Origin: Xylaria sp. FL1777
Lineage: Eukaryota > Ascomycota > Sordariomycetes > Xylariales > Xylariaceae
Direction of reading: 5' to 3'
Assembly: GCA_022578965.1 (NCBI GenBank)
Contig: MU400649.1
Coordinates: 1 to 64,000 of the forward strand
DNA: 64,000 nucleotides
Position 1 is the stretch's first letter. Every line of letters starts with the position of its first letter. The position numbers and the translations under genes were made by a program. A model generated the notes under the pieces. That model did no database searches. It saw nothing but the letters and a program-made list of their open reading frames with translations, and was not told the origin of the DNA. Positions 33,277 to 43,322 of the stretch are shown one piece after another.

Positions 33277-35269
33277 TCATTTCGGCTCACTGGAGTCGCT
33301 GCGTACGAAGGGATTGCTCTCCAGACCGTCGAGGAGGTAGCCTCCAGAGCCATCTCGACCAGCCGCAATCTCTGCTTCTAAATCCCAGTCGGCCTTTTTC
33401 TCGAGCCAATGGCCACCAAGGTATAGTCGTATACACGGATGCTCTGGCTTGTGTTGTTTCGACTCAAAAGGCACGAGCTTGGCGTTGTTGTGATCAATCG
33501 CACTAACTGTGCAACCGCAGGCCAGGCCGGGTATGCCTCCTTGTCGGATAACATCCTGAGACATGACCTCCCAGCGACGATGCTTGTCTGAGAGAGTTGC
33601 GTTGACAAATAGAGCACGTGCGTGGGGTTGCTGTTGTGCTTCTGAATCGGTAGCAAGTCTGAACTGGTGGGGAGGACACTGCTCGCACAGGCCATGTGCA
33701 TATCCGATATCGCGAAAGTACCAGATGCGACTTTTGGGGAGGAACAAGCTAACGCTAAGAGTATGGATAGGGGCATCGCCGAAACGCTCGTAGTAGAATC
33801 CGCCTGTTCTGTCAAGATGTTCAAAGTAAGCTCTATGCTCCTCGCTGCGGAAGAAAGCAAGAGATCCAACCTCAAAGTTGGAATAGAACTGGCAATTGTT
33901 GTACTCGAGGCGGTCGAACTCATCATTATCGTCGTCTTCACTGGACTGCTGGGACGCAGGCGAACGGCCATCCCCACGGAGGGTATCTTGGAGTAACCAG
34001 TCATAGTCAGCGTCGTCGTGGACCATATGCTTGTTGTTCTTGATGAACGTCTTAGTTCTGTCCCACAACGAAGGGAAGGATCGTGCATCATCAAGAATAG
34101 CCATGTTGAAACCGTACGCCATGTTGTTATCGCGCATAAAGCGAAAGACGTCGTAATTAATGTTGCAACTGAAATCGACCTACGAAATCGCTATTAGAAT
34201 TTAAGTCACCGCAGTTTTAGTAAAGGACTCACGCCGGGTTCGACCCGCCAGAAGAACTCGTAGAGAGCAAGACGCCTCTCTAGAGCAAACAGGCCGGCAT
34301 TCCATCGACACATGTGGTGGTAGCTCTGAAGCCAGGCCTTTCCAACGCCAATACTGCCCATAAATTGGCGACCGACGTCGAATCGTGTAGTATCAATCCA
34401 GGAAGGGATACTCCAGTGCTCTTCGGGGATAATCTCGAAGTAGCACTGCGAGTTGGTCACGTTTCGAACTGCTGACATGAACTCCTCGCTGAACTCTTCG
34501 TCATTGAAGAATACCCAATCATATCGATGTGTCAAGCGACTATTGAATCGAGCTTCGAGCTGGACCATGCTGTAGACCATCTCCTCAACCTCGGAGTTGC
34601 GAACTAGCGCAATGAAGGCGGCCTTGGGGCGCGTCTCTAAAAGCGACTGTAGGTACTGCTCGGGGATCTCATCGATGTTGGAGACCGTGTTTTGGCGCAG
34701 CCAATGTAGAGGATCGGGTTGCGCCACAATATCAGGACCAGAGATCTGTGCCATTGGAGGGAGATACATGTCAATAGTGGCAGTCTCTTGAGCCATACGT
34801 TTGAGATGATCACTGCGGATCATCCAGGCGCTACCAAAGAGGACGAAGACCAGGCAGAGGAAGACGAAAATCTTCTGAAGAGAGAAGGGCCTATTATCGA
34901 GTGTGGCACTATTAATATAGGCAAGACTGGGGGAGGCGGTGGCTAATGGAGGAGGACAGCATCGCGCAAGAGGTGAGAGGGGGGAGGGGGGGAGAAGACG
35001 TACCGAACGCGACGTGCAAGAAAAGTCCAGCCGGGTTCTTGCTTGTCGTAAGGGTCATCCAGGAGCGAAGTCGTGGCATTTGCCAAGTGGGAAAAGTCGT
35101 CCTCAGAAGTCGTGAAGTTCATGGGGTTTGCACCAAGTCCCTCGTTGCTCGAAGTTGACCATGCGGGAACATGACCGTGACCTCCACTCGACCGGTGAGA
35201 AACATGCGCTCCTGATCCCATTGCAGCGTTCGCGGTGCTAGCTGAGTGACGGTGGTAGGGACCAGGCAT
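33277..35269 (-). CDS. GT15 (KRE2/MNT1/KTR-like) alpha-1,2-mannosyltransferase, 3 exons, 614 aa
   Basis: The exons are 35269-35004, 34908-34233 and 34179-33277, with introns of 95 and 53 nt. The topology is type II: a cytosolic tail of about 100 residues (Ser/Gly/His-rich, no similarity seen), one membrane span around residues 101-121 (KIFVFLCLVFVLFGSAWMI) and a luminal catalytic domain. GT15 signatures in order are KAAFIALVRNSEVEEM, RYDWVFFNDEEFSEEF, IIPEEHWSIPSWID, YHHMCRWNAGLF, FFWRVEPG, FSCNINYDVFRFM, YGFNMAI, NNCQFYSNFEVG, YYERFGDAPIHTLSVSLFL and IGYAHGLCEQCP. The enzyme adds alpha-1,2-mannose from GDP-mannose to glycoproteins in the Golgi. The tail is much longer than in yeast KTR proteins, there is an acidic insertion (SEDDDNDEF) and the C-terminus runs about 100 residues beyond the core. 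Confidence 0.92.
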
Positions 35270-36647
35270 TCTTATTTGTTCCTTGTGCGACTACGTTGGG
35301 CATTGCCATTAGTGCCTAGATGACGCGAGAAGCAAGTCTCGAGAAGAAAAGGAAAATAGGCAAGGCTACAAGAAAGACCAGGGACGACTTACGTTGTGGT
35401 ATCGAATCAACGGCAGGTTTGGTGGCAGATATCAGTGCGAGGCTTGCTTGTGAAGCTACCACAAAAGCTACTCAATCGTCGAGGTAGGCTCTTGTGGCAG
35501 AAAGGGACTTTCAGGCCTCCCCCGATGAGAGAAGGTGGGAAAAGGCCTAAGGAAAATGGAGGGAGGGAGAAAAGGTATGCAGTGTAAAGGAATGGACGGA
35601 TTCTACGAGCGATTACTTGCCAGAGAATCTAAGAGCAGTGATATATTGTTGTTGTTGTTGCTGCTGCTGCATAGAGTTAGCGAGCTGCTGTGTTGTGCCG
35701 TGCTGTGTGTTGTGGAAAGGCAAGAGGGGAGAGGCGTGATGCAAAATAGGTGTGCGAGGTGGGAGGAGGGGAGGTTAACGAGGAGGAGGAGGAGGAGGAG
35801 ATTGGCGAATAGAGTTATATTAATGCCGCTTCACACTTTCACTTACATTCAATGCGGGTGTGGCCGTGGCCGGGTCACTCTGGAGGTACATACCTGTTGT
35901 ACTTGGTAGGTTTCAGGATCAATGGTAGCACCATTGTGAATACACACGTCCATAGACAGGAAGTTGGGACCTGCGTTTGAGGGCCGAAGGTCCTTGATAG
36001 AGGTCCTTGATAGAAGGCAACAATGGCAAACACCGCCTGATAAGCCCTCCACGGCACGATAACCACTACCTAGGTAGACTGCCTACCCGGATAGCACATT
36101 ACAACAACTACCAGGCCAACGTCACGCCTGTCACCTTCACCTCCAATGGTCATTGTTAGCTGTAAGGCCTTTCTTTAGTAGCTCACCGCGGTATCTCGCC
36201 CAAGCCTCTCTATTCAGCAGAGAAAGCTTCCCCCCTGATAAATACACAATACTTAGATTCCAAACTGGAGCCAGCAGGCAATGTCCATCTAGTAAATCTT
36301 GCAGGTATGTGCCATAGGTATGCTCGAAGCAGCACTCTCACCGCCATAACGACATCTGAAGTTAAGAGGTATCAAAGTCCCTCATGAAACCAATATGACA
36401 CCAACCACCATCCAAGCTTGCTTTGCTGTGGATTATCAAGTATTGTCAAACAAACATCCACGCACCAGGATGCATCAACCCCCCCTTCCCAATCGTACAA
36501 CCACAGAGCCTATTCTGTAGCCTATAATACATTGATATCGGCTCCCATCAGACAACCACCATTCCCCTGCCGCAGTAGTCAGTAACGAATATTATAAGAA
36601 AGACACGTGTCCCAAGCCGACTCCTAAGGCCGCCATACTATGGCATC
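35270..36647. other. Intergenic region and 5' leader of the GT15 gene
   Basis: Simple repeats occur (TTG/CTG at 35646-35670, AGG at 35781-35800). Short frames in this purine-rich stretch have no domain. The left half is probably promoter and leader of the minus-strand GT15 gene; the right part is the 3' flank of HIR1. Confidence 0.5.
35646..35800. repeat. Two trinucleotide microsatellites
   Basis: (TTG)4-5 running into (CTG)4 lies at 35646-35670, and (AGG)6-7 at 35781-35800. Both are upstream of the GT15 start codon, non-coding as far as can be seen. Confidence 0.8.
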
Positions 36648-39600
36648 CTATGCATTCTCCTCTTCAACAATCATAGCATCGTCTGCGGCCGGATCATCCT
36701 CAAGCGTGAGATCTAGCACACGTGCATATTGCACTGTGAGCCGCTGCAGTTCCCGGAATTTGCCTGTGTGATCTAGTCAGTCTCCACCGTTACCATTTGG
36801 TCGGGACTCATGACAAACATACCTAGAATCATGACAACTCCTTTGAGCAATTCTTGTCTGTCCCACCCGCAGATATCACTCTCTTTACTGTTCCAACCCT
36901 GGCCCTTGTCATCGCCTTCACCGATCTTATCTTGTAAGACGCCACCGAGTAGGCTGTTCAACAGCTCTTCTACTTTTCCACGGTGGCCCTCGGCGCCTAT
37001 ACGTTTTGCATACATCAGTAGATATAGTCGGAATTCTTCTTTTGACCCCAGCTGAAGTGCCCCGGCAATGCGATTTTCCAAGTGAGCAATGCTCACACTG
37101 GATTCAAAACTTTCAAACCCGTCTTTGGACAACAGGGTTTTGATGAGCCGCTGGAGCGTGTATGCTCGTCCCTTCAATAGGAATTCGTTGGTAGTATGCC
37201 TTTCCAGGAAGGGGATGATGCCCGCTGAGACCACGTTCTCGTCCCCCTTGCCATCTTTGGGTGTTGTGGAACCAACAGCTGTAGTCTGCAATGAACCGAC
37301 AGAAGAATCGTTACTGTTCCAGTATTGGCTTCCTACGGCCCACCAAGACTCCGATAGGCGTTGCCAAACATGCATGGTAGGTGAGTAATAGTAGCCATCG
37401 CCATTGGTCAGGGTCACGACTATGTGGCCATGTGAGTTCAAGTGTGCCGAGGTAACTCCAGGTGCGGGCATAGCGCCATGTGGTTGAAGCGAACTGATGG
37501 CGAGTTCAAGGATAGGACCTAGGCAGACGGGAGGATGAGGCGAAGACAGAGTCTGAATGTTCCAGACATAACACATACCAGCTGCCGTAATGCATAGTAA
37601 CCACCAACCACGGCATTCAAGAATGACGGGCTGGGCCTCAAGTACCATCGCATTAATTAGACGGCGGCCGGCTGGGGTCCACGTATACAGGCTGCCGTCC
37701 TCACAAGCGGCGGCCCAGAACTTTTTGCTGCCTGTTACCAGGATGACTGCTCTGGGAAGATAATCCTGCCAGAGTACTTTACCACGCTTGGTAGCTGTAA
37801 TATGTGATGGATCTCGCAAGGATACAGGGTTCCGAGCCTCCAAGATAGTATTTTCTGGAATCTTCGATGCTTCTTCAAGCGTGCTCTCTTCAACGAGTAT
37901 CCCACGTTCGAGAGGCCGAAGAATGTGGCTCCTCACTTTAGGTACTGCCAGTCGGACCTGTGAGATAGCAAGAGCAGGATTTAGCACTACTGGCCGGAGG
38001 TATTCAGGTGTAGGAACCAACCCGTGCCTAGGAGACTCGAGTACTGCATTTTCGAGGCCATCCGCGCCGTTGCGTTGGATTGGTCGAGGTCCGGTGGAAG
38101 GCCGTTTATTTGGATGCTCTTCATCGTCTTCCCCCTCAATCGCAATGGCTTTTCGCTTGTTGCCAAGAAGCATTGCCGCCAGGCCTCCTTCCGGGAGTCC
38201 GTCGTATGGTTTGGATAGATCTAATATAGTTTGTGGAGTATCGTTCTGTGCCGTTTTAGAGGTGCTGGAGCCGACCAGCTGAGTCTGCGGAAGAGAAGAT
38301 TGGCCGGTACCGGATGAGGAGATCAACATCGGTGCAACTCTTTTCTTTCCATCTTTGGTAATTGTAACTCGCGATTTCAATATGTTTATTCGTTGGACCA
38401 TTTTATCCGCGGCTTCTGGAGTTACTCCGACTTGATCTTTCTCTTTCTCTTTCTCAGGTTCAGTCTCCGCCTGTCCATTGGTAGATGGCGGTGCGGTCGG
38501 CGTAGCGGTTCCTGTCTTCACGCCGTTTGTAGCTGGTGCAGCATCCTTGGGAAGGGGATGAAAGTCACCCATTAGCGCACCCATCCTAGATTCAGCGCCT
38601 TTTCGCTCCCCTTCCTTGCTATGATTCTCCAACTGAAGACCATCAACATCTTCGGCGATGCCCATAGCCTTGCGAGATGCGCCATATTTAGAGAGTGCTT
38701 TGTCTGTTTCTTCGAGATTTGCAACCCATCCCAGCTCACCAGTCTCGAATTTTGCGGTAACAATGCTCCCATCAAGGCTGGCTGCAAATAGTGTTTGCCC
38801 ATCAGGCGTCCAGGCTAGGTCAGATATAGATTTAGAAGCTAAGTCTTGCAGAATGACTACTGGTCTAGAAGTATTAGTATTCCAGATACTCAGTGTTTTG
38901 TCCTGGCCGGCAGATGCTATGACCGTAACAAGAGCACCACCAGACGACTGGCCATTCGTGGTACCAGGTTCGAGGGGCTTTTTGGTGTGGAAAAGCCGCG
39001 GCGAGAACATGCAAACCTCAGTGGGGCCTTCATGCCCAACAAGGTTGATCTCACTATCCCACCTAGATCGTTCAATAATAGCCACGGAACTGACAGGGCC
39101 ATTAACAGCGTTCGCTGCGGCAATGTGGTTACCGTCTGGTGACCAAGAGCACCGTCTAAAGTATGTCGTCAACGGGGAGGATTTGAAAGGCGCACTGATA
39201 GTCGTCTCGAGCTGAAAGTTATTAACCATATCGTGCTGAGTGGCATTAGGCGCTGGAGAAGTAAATCGAAATATCTTGATGGAACGGTCGTCGCTTGCGG
39301 TGGCAAAGAACTTGTTGGCCGGATCGAAGGTGATACCCTTGACATGGCTTTGATGCAGGGAAAGAATCTTGAGTCTCTCAAACGTATGCCCCGACCAGAC
39401 GACGACCTTGGAGTCGAGACCGACAGACACCAGGATGGAACCATCGTGAGACCATGCCAAGTCCTGCACGTCGTTCTCATGCCCTATGAGTCGCTTGGAC
39501 GTCTTCCAGTTCTCGACGGGGGGTGGACCGCTCGTGCCAAAGGGCGCAACAGCCGGAGGACCGCTCTCCAGTTGATATATACATATGATCTTGTCGTCGG

Positions 39601-39983
39601 CGCCGGAAGCGAGGTATCGACCGTTGGGGGAGAAGCGTACCGAGTGGATGGTGCCCAGATGGTGGCTCATATGGCACAGTTGACGGGGACCGGCGAAAGA
39701 GGCGTCATCGGCATGGTAGATGGCTTCGGTCGACCAGATACGAACATGGCCATCTTGTTGCTTGAAGTCAGCGAAGAACAGACAGCACACGGCAGAGTCA
39801 AGGACCGGCACATACCACCGCCAGCGGTCGCAAGGCGCTTCCCATCCGGGGATACGTGACAACTATACACTTCGAAATCCTTCTGTTCGCCTATCGCAGG
39901 ATTAGCTGCCTGTAGTCTTCAGATAACTCGGACATCGCGACGGCACCTTTATGGCTCAGCCATGATGGCTTGATGATGCGCAT
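36648..39983 (-). CDS. HIR1: Histone transcription regulator/chaperone Hir1 (HIRA family), 4 exons, 1052 aa
   Basis: The exons are 39983-39947, 39890-39816, 39753-36823 and 36763-36648 (introns 56, 62 and 59 nt). The spliced N-terminus starts MRIIKPSWLSHKGEQKDFEV, then VYSCHVSPDGKRLATAGGDG, the invariant HIRA opening and first WD40 blade. WD40 repeats continue to about residue 390 (GTIHSVRFSPNGRYLASGAD, VQDLAWSHDGSILVSVGLDS, VKGITFDPANKFFATASDDR, ISDLAWTPDGQTLFAASLDG). Near residue 500 TKDGKKRVAPMLIS is the B-domain motif that binds the Asf1 chaperone. The C-terminal third (residues about 650-1050) is the Hira domain. The complex deposits H3-H4 independently of replication and represses histone genes in the nucleus. 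Exon 4 (KFRELQRLTVQYARVLDLTL, acidic end) restores the expected C-terminus; reading through intron 3 would give only 15 unrelated residues. Divergent from the MEH1-like gene. Confidence 0.95.
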
Positions 39984-40813
39984 GGTGACTTGAAGTCTAG
40001 ACTTGTAATTCGCATGTCGTCATGGAGTAAATGATGCCAGACGAGGTAAGGAGAGAAATGTCGATGTATAGATCGGCGTTAAGGGTTGGATGTTGGATGT
40101 TGGAAGCCAGGGAGTTGGCAGAGGAATGCGGTCTCCAGTTTCCAGTTATCTGAAGCCACTGGCGCAGTTCAGAATCCAACCATCCGTAAATCATTTAATC
40201 AATCGGCTTAGCTTTGTCCAGTCGCGCGACGCGGCTCGAGTCTGGGAGGGCGGGTCTTACCGAATCACTTAAACTCTAAAAAGCGCCCGCTTAGTATTAT
40301 ATCGGGGCTTCTGTCAGCTACTAGCTACTTAAGTAGATAGTGACATTTGTACTAGGTATCTACCGAGGTAGCTACTACGTGGTACTTGTGCACCTGTTGC
40401 GGTGTAGCCTTCGTCTATAGGCACAGGCATGTACCGGAGGTAGCTACCTAAAATTGCAAAGTACCTAGCTAAATGAAGCATGCACGTGTGGGCCTCGCAA
40501 AATAGGCTCAAATACATAGCTAACCTAAGTATACCTTGCGGGAGACTAGCCCAGATAGGTACCTCAGAGGTACTGCACAGTCCTGTCGCACTGAGTAAAA
40601 GCGAGACAAGCTTCTTCAGCTTCTTCCAACTTCATCTTGTTCCACAGTCCAGAGTTCACAACCTTCTAACTCTCGCCAGCTCCGGCCAGGCAGATTATAC
40701 AGTCCTTACCCTATGACTTGAGCTGCCTCCCGAGTCATACGGGGCACCTGTCCCTGTCCAGCGCCGACCACTCTTATTCTTCTTCCCGTCGGTTAACCAC
40801 CGCTCTCGTCGTC
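39984..40813. promoter_or_regulatory. Bidirectional promoter region, HIR1 / MEH1-like
   Basis: 830 bp between divergent start codons. It includes clustered TACCTAGG/GGTAGCTACC-type words at about 40320-40570 and a CT-rich stretch (about 40610-40800) before the plus-strand start. No specific factor site is assigned. Confidence 0.55.
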
Positions 40814-41408
40814 ATGGGTATTTGCGCCTCCTGTCTGGGTCGTCAACGCAACGACTCCATTGACGAGGTTCGCGACACACAGACCCTGCTCTCATCACCG
40901 CCCCGCATACTGATCGCATGAGTCCTGCAGGATGACGTTTCGCGTCTGCTTTTCGACGACCCAAATCACATGCAATACGGCAGCTTCGCCGAACACAACC
41001 TGAACTCCCAAGCCGATCCCCTCGAATCGCAGCGCGAAGTCGAGGCTCTACAAAGGATTGTCGCGCGGACCTCCAAGTACGTAGTCTGCGTTTTTCTACT
41101 AACTTGTGGTCTTGGACACTAATGCGCTTCTCAGTAATCTCGTCGATGTTTTCGAGATCACCCCTCAAAGGGCGCACCCTACCATATTTTCCGGACAAGA
41201 CGCTCGCCTTACGCGATATCAAAACATACTATCAAAGCTGTCGTCGGACGAAGGGACGGTGACGGCAGACGGCAATCAAGGGCCTGTCGAGTGGTTATTG
41301 AACGAGGAAGATAACACAGATCTACCCGAACAAAACATTACTATCAAAGAGGGTGCATCTGGGCCCCTAGTCGGTACTTTTGCCGATGCAGTTGCGGCAG
41401 TTGCATGA
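40814..41408 (+). CDS. MEH1/LAMTOR1-like lysosomal adaptor (EGO/Ragulator subunit), 3 exons, 157 aa
   Basis: The exons are 40814-40867, 40931-41076 and 41135-41408 (introns 63 and 58 nt). The N-terminus MGICASCLGR offers Gly2 for myristoylation and Cys4/Cys7 for palmitoylation, as in LAMTOR1 and yeast Meh1/Ego1. Exon 2 gives RLLFDDPNHMQYGSF and ESQREVEALQRIVARTS, and exon 3 continues NNLVDVFEITPQRA, the conserved LAMTOR core that anchors Rag/Gtr GTPases to the vacuole for TORC1 signalling. The C-terminal 50 residues are variable and end TFADAVAAVA. Reading through intron 1 would stop after 35 codons, supporting the splice. The assignment rests on the lipidation motif plus core. Confidence 0.88.
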
Positions 41409-42989
41409 GGCTATGATTAATGAATGATCAAATAATGGGAGCACCGTCAAGAGGTGGAAGTAACCTTATGGGGAACTCGAGTCCGAACGCCGTATCAGGA
41501 AAGTCTGCATTCGTTTTTTTTTCCTTTTACTCACTCAGCTGTGGATTATACCAGCTTTTTAGAATATGATTCCCCAATCCGCAAAATGAGACGCGGCGTA
41601 ATATAGACGTCGTGGCCAAGAATTGAGAAGCTCTTCGCTCTATAGTATTTCTAGAGAATCGACAAAAAAAAATATTAGAACTCTGAATTTTGTCTAGAAT
41701 ATTTAATCAGCTACATAAGGCCGATCAGTGCTTGTATCCGTGTTGTTTTCAGCTCGATGTAAAGGAGCTGAACGCATATATTAGCCCACAGGAACATATC
41801 AACTACTTTTGTTGATTCGTGAAGCTCTCGTCCTTAGCAGCACTCTGAGGCACAGTTCGTCTTGATTGGTGTATTAGTTGGCCCTACACAAAGGAGCGTA
41901 GCGGTTGCAAAGCTATCTCAGACATCAAGCAAGGGATGCGTTGAATCAACAGTAATCTCCATGGGTTCCACCTCGGCACGAATTTCTGGCGTTCGTGCTT
42001 TAGAACTGATCGTGTACCAATGGTATATACGACAGAAATCCCAGAACCATGTAGCTCTTCTCAGCTTACCTACGGTTGTAAGGTCTTAGTATTGACTTAG
42101 CTAAGTCGCGCTATACATACCCACATGAAATATGCACTCTATGCGTCGACGGATGCGCTTCAAATTCGGAATCCCAATATAATACAGCCAGTCAGAGGGG
42201 GCAATGGGGGGTCGCCCCATTCCGCTGTGCCTACTACGTAAAACTCTCCTCTCGGCTGGCCTTCCACCACGAGTAACAATGTCTCCTCTCCTCTCCTCCT
42301 CCTCCTTCTCCTCCTTTGTATCGTCAGTCGAGACTGACTAGTCAACTACAGCAGTCCTATTCCCCCACTCTCCCACAAATCTTCGAAGATGGGTCTCTGT
42401 GAAGCAGCGCATTTACCCCATTGACCCCGTCTTGATTTTCCGCATTGTCTACACAATTGGTCTAGCTACAATGTATTGCAAATAGTCTGTGACCTGCCAG
42501 TTAGGTCTCCAATTTCTACCCAAACACCTGGTTTCCGACATATGATATGCTCAGGCAGATGTGGCGTTTTCTTTTCGCCATCGACTTGATGATGCCTAAT
42601 GCGACGCGTAGTTTTTTGTCCGGTGAACCCCCAAAACGACTGTATTCGACACCGATCAGGAGAAGGGGGGACAAAAAAGAAGAGGTAAAAAAAAAAAAAA
42701 AAAAGGGAAGTGCTCGATAGAAAAGTTACAAATGACCGGTTTCCTAGTTTGGATTTCAAGCGCCTCAGAAACCCATCTGTGTAGTCCAGACCCCCCCCCT
42801 TTAGAACCTGTTTTGCCGACATAAGAAAATACCCGCTCTTTGTGGGACAATTGTTCTAAGCCCATCTCTGTAAGGTTCATTCGTCTCTCGTTGTCTCTCT
42901 CTTTGTTTATCTCTCTCTCCTTTCCTTTCCTTTCCTTTCCCTCCCCTCTCATTCTCTCTCGTTGCCCGATTCCACGGGTCCAGTGAGTT
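41409..42989. other. Intergenic region with simple repeats
   Basis: It lies between convergent genes. It contains CTCCT-rich tracts (about 42275-42320), an 18-base A run (42687-42704) and CCTTT repeats. Short frames only; no gene seen. Confidence 0.55.
42687..42940. repeat. Poly-A run and CCTTT microsatellite
   Basis: An uninterrupted run of 18 A lies at 42687-42704 and four to five CCTTT units at 42919-42940, just downstream of the stop codon of the minus-strand gene at 42990. Confidence 0.8.
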
Positions 42990-43322
42990 CTATACCGTAG
43001 CCCATGCTCGTGTCTGATGCTGCTCCGTCATGTTGTTGATGGCCTGGCAGACCTCCATAATGTCCCTCTCGGCCTTCTCTATCGAGGCACTGCGGTTCGT
43101 TTCTCTAGACCATCGCATGATATCGCTGCTCAGTTTGTTGTATTTGCGCTGCTTCTTCTCGATGTCCTTGCACAGTTTGCACACCTCGGGCTCTCGGATC
43201 GTGTTGAAGACGAATTTGAGGCCGCATGTCTCGCCTGTCCGGTACTCCTTATTGCATTGCTCTCGAAAGTGACCCCACCTCCAATACCCGCAAGCCCAGC
43301 GTGTTTGGTCGAAGAAGCACAT
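42990..43322 (-). CDS. Small conserved Cys-rich hypothetical protein, 110 aa
   Basis: The protein begins MCFFDQTRWACGYWRWGHFR and continues EQCNKEYRTGETCGLKFVFN and EVCKLCKDIEKKQRKYNKL. The Cys pattern (C2, C11, C23, C33, then CKLC) suggests a small metal-binding fold followed by a basic helical tail. Short proteins with this opening (MCxxDQTRxACG) are frequent in sordariomycetes and have no known function. Another in-frame ATG five codons upstream (43337) is possible, but the family starts at MC. The minus-strand frame is intact; no intron is needed. Confidence 0.7.
   Translation of the reverse strand: MCFFDQTRWACGYWRWGHFREQCNKEYRTGETCGLKFVFNTIREPEVCKLCKDIEKKQRKYNKLSSDIMRWSRETNRSASIEKAERDIMEVCQAINNMTEQHQTRAWATV

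Noticed and set aside
11534..35269. Possible secondary-metabolite or defence cluster around the TauD dioxygenase and GPI-type proteins
   Set aside because: No polyketide synthase, NRPS, terpene synthase, P450, transporter, NLR or HET-domain gene is present; the genes have unrelated roles.
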